Source: an uncultured Mailhella sp. (GTDB taxonomy: Bacteria > Desulfobacterota > Desulfovibrionia > Desulfovibrionales > Desulfovibrionaceae). From it: a DNA stretch of 64,000 nt. Location of the stretch: the NCBI GenBank assembly GCA_910578585.1, contig CAJTRG010000011.1, positions 24,001 to 88,000 on the forward strand. Reading direction: 5' to 3'. The position numbers were made by a program, and so were the translations under genes. Below are positions 61,716-64,000 of this stretch, in pieces. The stretch's first letter is position 1. Every line of letters starts with the position of its first letter. Under the pieces are notes generated by a model. It had not been told where the DNA came from, did no database searches, and saw only the letters and a program-made list of their open reading frames with translations.

Positions 61716-62178
61716 GACAAACCTTTTATATATTTTAACTATGCCTGAAAGACAGTACAGGAAAACAGACTCAAAAAATTTTATTCTTCTGTTTTCACCC
61801 GTTGCAAAGCCTTAAAGCGAGTTTAACTAATACCGTATTTAAATTTTCTTGTCCACTTTTTTATCTCAGCTATTAAGAAATTTTTCTATATTTATTATGT
61901 TTACCCGATTTTATCAATGCAAATCAAAAGCAGCATTTCTAAACAAAAAGGACTCATCTATGCATACATTCACATCTTCATGAACAAGCATTGCCTATAC
62001 CTCGTACAGCTGTTTATTTTCAAACAATAAAATAAGTTACCGCAAACAAAAGAAATTATTTAAAATGCATTTAATCCTGCGATAAAAAATTTTTTTTTGT
62101 TGACAATTTGTCTAAAGTATAGTCTCCTCATGCAAAGAGATATATGGCAACACATATAGGTGATTTCAGGTTGGCTGC
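61716..62178. other. 463-base intergenic region, kinase / diguanylate cyclase
   Basis: Divergent promoter region. TTGACA at 62100-62105 overlaps the palindrome GACAA-T-TTGTC (62102-62112), and TATAGT at 62118 is too close (12 bases) to be its -10. At 62069-62080 is ATTTAATCCTGC, identical to part of the CRISPR repeat 1.6 kb downstream, followed by a long T run. No coding sequence is visible. Confidence 0.4.
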
Positions 62179-63525
62179 ATGGACAGATTAGCGAGTTTGG
62201 GAAGCGAATTTTCAAAAGAAATTCTTGATAAGTTTGAAGGCATTGCATACATTTCAGATATAGATTCTTATGATTTTATTTATATTAATAACCAGTTCAG
62301 AAAATTATTGAATATTGACGAAACTTCTTATCTTAATAAAAAATGCTATGAAGTCCTGCATAAACAATCTGCCCCCTGTGATTTTTGTATAAATAATCAA
62401 TTATGTACCGGAAAGGGCAGTACGTTCCAAGTTCAAAAACAAATTTTAGACCGCCCCTTTGAATCACAAATTTCCCTTATTGAATGGCAGGGAAAGAGAT
62501 TTCGTCTGGAATTTGGCATTGATTTTTGGGAATACCAAAAAAAAATGGAAAATTTACGCGATAAAATTTCCACGGAGCAATTGCTGGTGAAATGTGCGGA
62601 TACCCTTTGCCGATCAGACGACATTGATAATGCTTTAAAAATTATTCTTGAAAGCGTTGTGGAATTTTTTGAAGCAGACAGAGCCTATTTATTCGAATAC
62701 AATCCAAAAACTACCAAGTTAAAATGTAACTATTCCTTTGTTCGTCCTTTTGTCTCTTCTTTTAAAGACATTTTATCAGAAGCAAATGAAAAAATTTTGC
62801 AGTTATGGTTAAAAAGTTTTGCGGATAAATCAAAAGTTTTTTTACAAAATGTACAAACTGATTTAGCCAATATGCCGGAATTAAAAAAAGCTTTTGATGA
62901 AAAAAATATCAAAAATATGCTTCTCATGTCTATCTATAATAATAATGAATTTATAGGATTAGTTGGCGTTGACAACCCACGCTTTAACCTTGAATTCCAA
63001 CAAATTCTCAGCTCCATTTCCATGTTCATTACTACCCATTTACAGCAGAGCAAACTTATAAACCGCCTCAATTATTTGAGCAATATTGATGAGCTGACGG
63101 GAAGCTACAACAGGAATAAATATCTTGAACTTCTGGAAACAATCAAATTAAGGAAAGAAAACGTCGGAGTCCTGTATGTAGATTTAAACGGTCTGAAAAA
63201 AATCAACGATATTCAGGGGCATGAAAAAGGCGATGAATTTATCATCAACGCCTGCAATTTCCTGAAGCAGCTTTTTGGCGAAAACGTGTATCGTATCGGC
63301 GGTGATGAATTTGTTGTCCTGCTCAGAACAATTCCTAAAAATGCTTTTGAAGACTTTTTAAAGCGCTTTACAACCAAACTGAATGCCCACCAGGGCAAAT
63401 ACGATATGTCCTACGGCGAACACTATTGCGAAAACGGTGAAATAGACGAATGTATCAAACACGCTGATGAAAAGATGTTCCACCGCAAACGCATTTACTA
63501 CCAGTCAAACGAAAAATATCGGTAA
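62179..63525 (+). CDS. diguanylate cyclase with PAS-like and GAF-like domains
   Basis: A 448-residue cytoplasmic protein. The first 130 residues resemble a PAS domain (IAYISDIDSYDFIYINNQFR) with a cysteine group CDFCINNQLC. A GAF-like region (about 135-300: ALKIILESVVEFFEADRAYL, NNNEFIGLVGVDNPRF) follows. The GGDEF domain has IDELTGSYNRNKYLELL, VLYVDLNGLKKINDIQGH and YRIGGDEFVVLL. There is no RxxD five residues before GGDEF, so it lacks the usual inhibitory site, in contrast to the cyclase at 15209. No EAL domain. Confidence 0.9.
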   Translation: MDRLASLGSEFSKEILDKFEGIAYISDIDSYDFIYINNQFRKLLNIDETSYLNKKCYEVLHKQSAPCDFCINNQLCTGKGSTFQVQKQILDRPFESQISLIEWQGKRFRLEFGIDFWEYQKKMENLRDKISTEQLLVKCADTLCRSDDIDNALKIILESVVEFFEADRAYLFEYNPKTTKLKCNYSFVRPFVSSFKDILSEANEKILQLWLKSFADKSKVFLQNVQTDLANMPELKKAFDEKNIKNMLLMSIYNNNEFIGLVGVDNPRFNLEFQQILSSISMFITTHLQQSKLINRLNYLSNIDELTGSYNRNKYLELLETIKLRKENVGVLYVDLNGLKKINDIQGHEKGDEFIINACNFLKQLFGENVYRIGGDEFVVLLRTIPKNAFEDFLKRFTTKLNAHQGKYDMSYGEHYCENGEIDECIKHADEKMFHRKRIYYQSNEKYR

Positions 63526-63654
63526 TTAACATACTGCAATAAATTAGCTAGTTATGCTAAGTTACGCCTACAATACGTGCAAACGCAAAGTTTGTTTTGT
63601 TTGTTTGGTTTTATCCCGCTAAAATTTTTTCAATGAAAGAGGATGACTTTCACG
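63526..63654. other. flank of the CRISPR array with degenerate repeat
   Basis: The cyclase stop is followed by CAAAC-GCAAA-GTTTG with T-rich sequence (about 63579-63605), a possible terminator. At 63608-63626 GTTTTA joined to TCCCGCTAAAATT mirrors both ends of the CRISPR repeat with the middle missing. It lies 28 bases before the first full repeat, nearly one spacer length. Confidence 0.6.
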
Positions 63655-64000
63655 GTTTTACTTGCCTGTCTGATTTAATCCTGCTAAATTACGGAGCAAA
63701 ATAATAAGTTATGTGGATTAGTTTTACTTGCCTGTCTGATTTAATCCTGCTAAATTTTCATTATCTAGATATAATGCGCCGTGACAGTTTTACTTGCCTG
63801 TCTGATTTAATCCTGCTAAATTTCTTTTGCCCTTTATCGGAAAAGGAAAAAGGTTTTACTTGCCTGTCTGATTTAATCCTGCTAAATTAATTTTGATACG
63901 CTGCGGCAGACCGTCTGAGTTTTACTTGCCTGTCTGATTTAATCCTGCTAAATTGTATTATTATGATGTGGAGCATTTACGAAAGTTTTACTTGCCTGTC
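63655..64000 (+). CRISPR. CRISPR array, type II-C-like, truncated by the window end
   Basis: Five full identical 36-base repeats start at 63655, 63721, 63787, 63853 and 63919, and a sixth begins at 63985 and is cut at base 64000. The repeat begins GTTTTACTTGCC and ends ATCCTGCTAAATT. All five spacers are exactly 30 bases and differ from one another. A 36-base repeat with 30-base spacers and a GTTTTA start is typical of type II (Cas9) systems; the 3' end TGCTAAATT resembles the extended -10 box carried by Neisseria and Campylobacter type II-C repeats. No cas gene is in the window; they should lie to the right. The type is inferred from the repeat. Confidence 0.97.

Noticed and set aside
63541..63605. 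Possible tracrRNA anti-repeat just before the array
   Set aside because: An ungapped alignment to the reverse complement of the repeat gave about 19 of 36 matches, spread evenly and weak where crRNA pairing should be strongest. The tracrRNA is more likely beyond the window.

Overview
The window looks like chromosome from a low-GC Desulfovibrionaceae-type sulfidogen. The main clues are a periplasmic [NiFe] hydrogenase pair with the small subunit encoded first and a Tat leader, rpoN, Kdo and heptose genes of a Gram-negative envelope, a class V aminotransferase, a branched-chain amino acid binding protein and an AGCS symporter. The assignment is an inference; no rRNA or dissimilatory sulfite gene lies here.

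Layout. 0-3 kb: a BrnT/BrnA toxin-antitoxin pair and small accessory genes. 2-7 kb: a dgkA-aminotransferase-secreted protein operon, YjgA and a UspA with a clear sigma70 promoter. 7-12.5 kb: a LivK-type binding protein, hynB-hynA hydrogenase and a His-rich lipoprotein, preceded by a 500-base structured gap. 12.5-20 kb: an LTA-synthase-like phosphotransferase, a PAP2 phosphatase, a diguanylate cyclase overlapping gmhB, and uvrA. 20-34.6 kb: an AT-rich surface-glycan island, nearly all on the minus strand. 35-38.4 kb: AGCS symporter and rpoN. 38.5-50.8 kb: TPR protein, YhaO/YhaN-like nuclease-ATPase pair, RlmB-like methyltransferase, MltD with five LysM repeats, DUF4236 protein, murA. 50.8-58 kb: tRNA-His, xthA, kdsB, a topoisomerase I fused to RNase HI, a queuosine transporter-queF pair, tRNA-Lys and tRNA-Thr. 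58-64 kb: galE, hybrid histidine kinase, second diguanylate cyclase, and the start of a CRISPR array that runs off the end.

The most notable locus is the glycan island. At its promoter-proximal end (minus strand, 34.6 to 31.4 kb) sit three almost touching genes: a PF14907-type nucleotidyltransferase, an HPr-kinase-like protein with a C-terminal PqqD-like domain, and a free PqqD-like protein with a long acidic tail. In lasso-peptide clusters a related kinase and nucleotidyltransferase phosphorylate a peptide serine and then add sugars to the phosphate. Here no lasso cyclase or protease is present; instead the trio leads into glycosyltransferases (GT2, GT8), a DUF4422 protein, a polysaccharide pyruvyl transferase and a UDP-sulfoquinovose synthase. 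This suggests, as an untested inference, a peptide or protein that is phosphorylated and then glycosylated, possibly with a sulfonated, pyruvylated glycan. The same island carries mosaic, tandemly duplicated and decayed GT2 genes.

Other points of interest are the TopA-RNase HI fusion, a YhaN-type ATPase with a membrane hairpin where Rad50 has a zinc hook, and a type II-C-like CRISPR array whose repeat ends in an extended -10 promoter motif.
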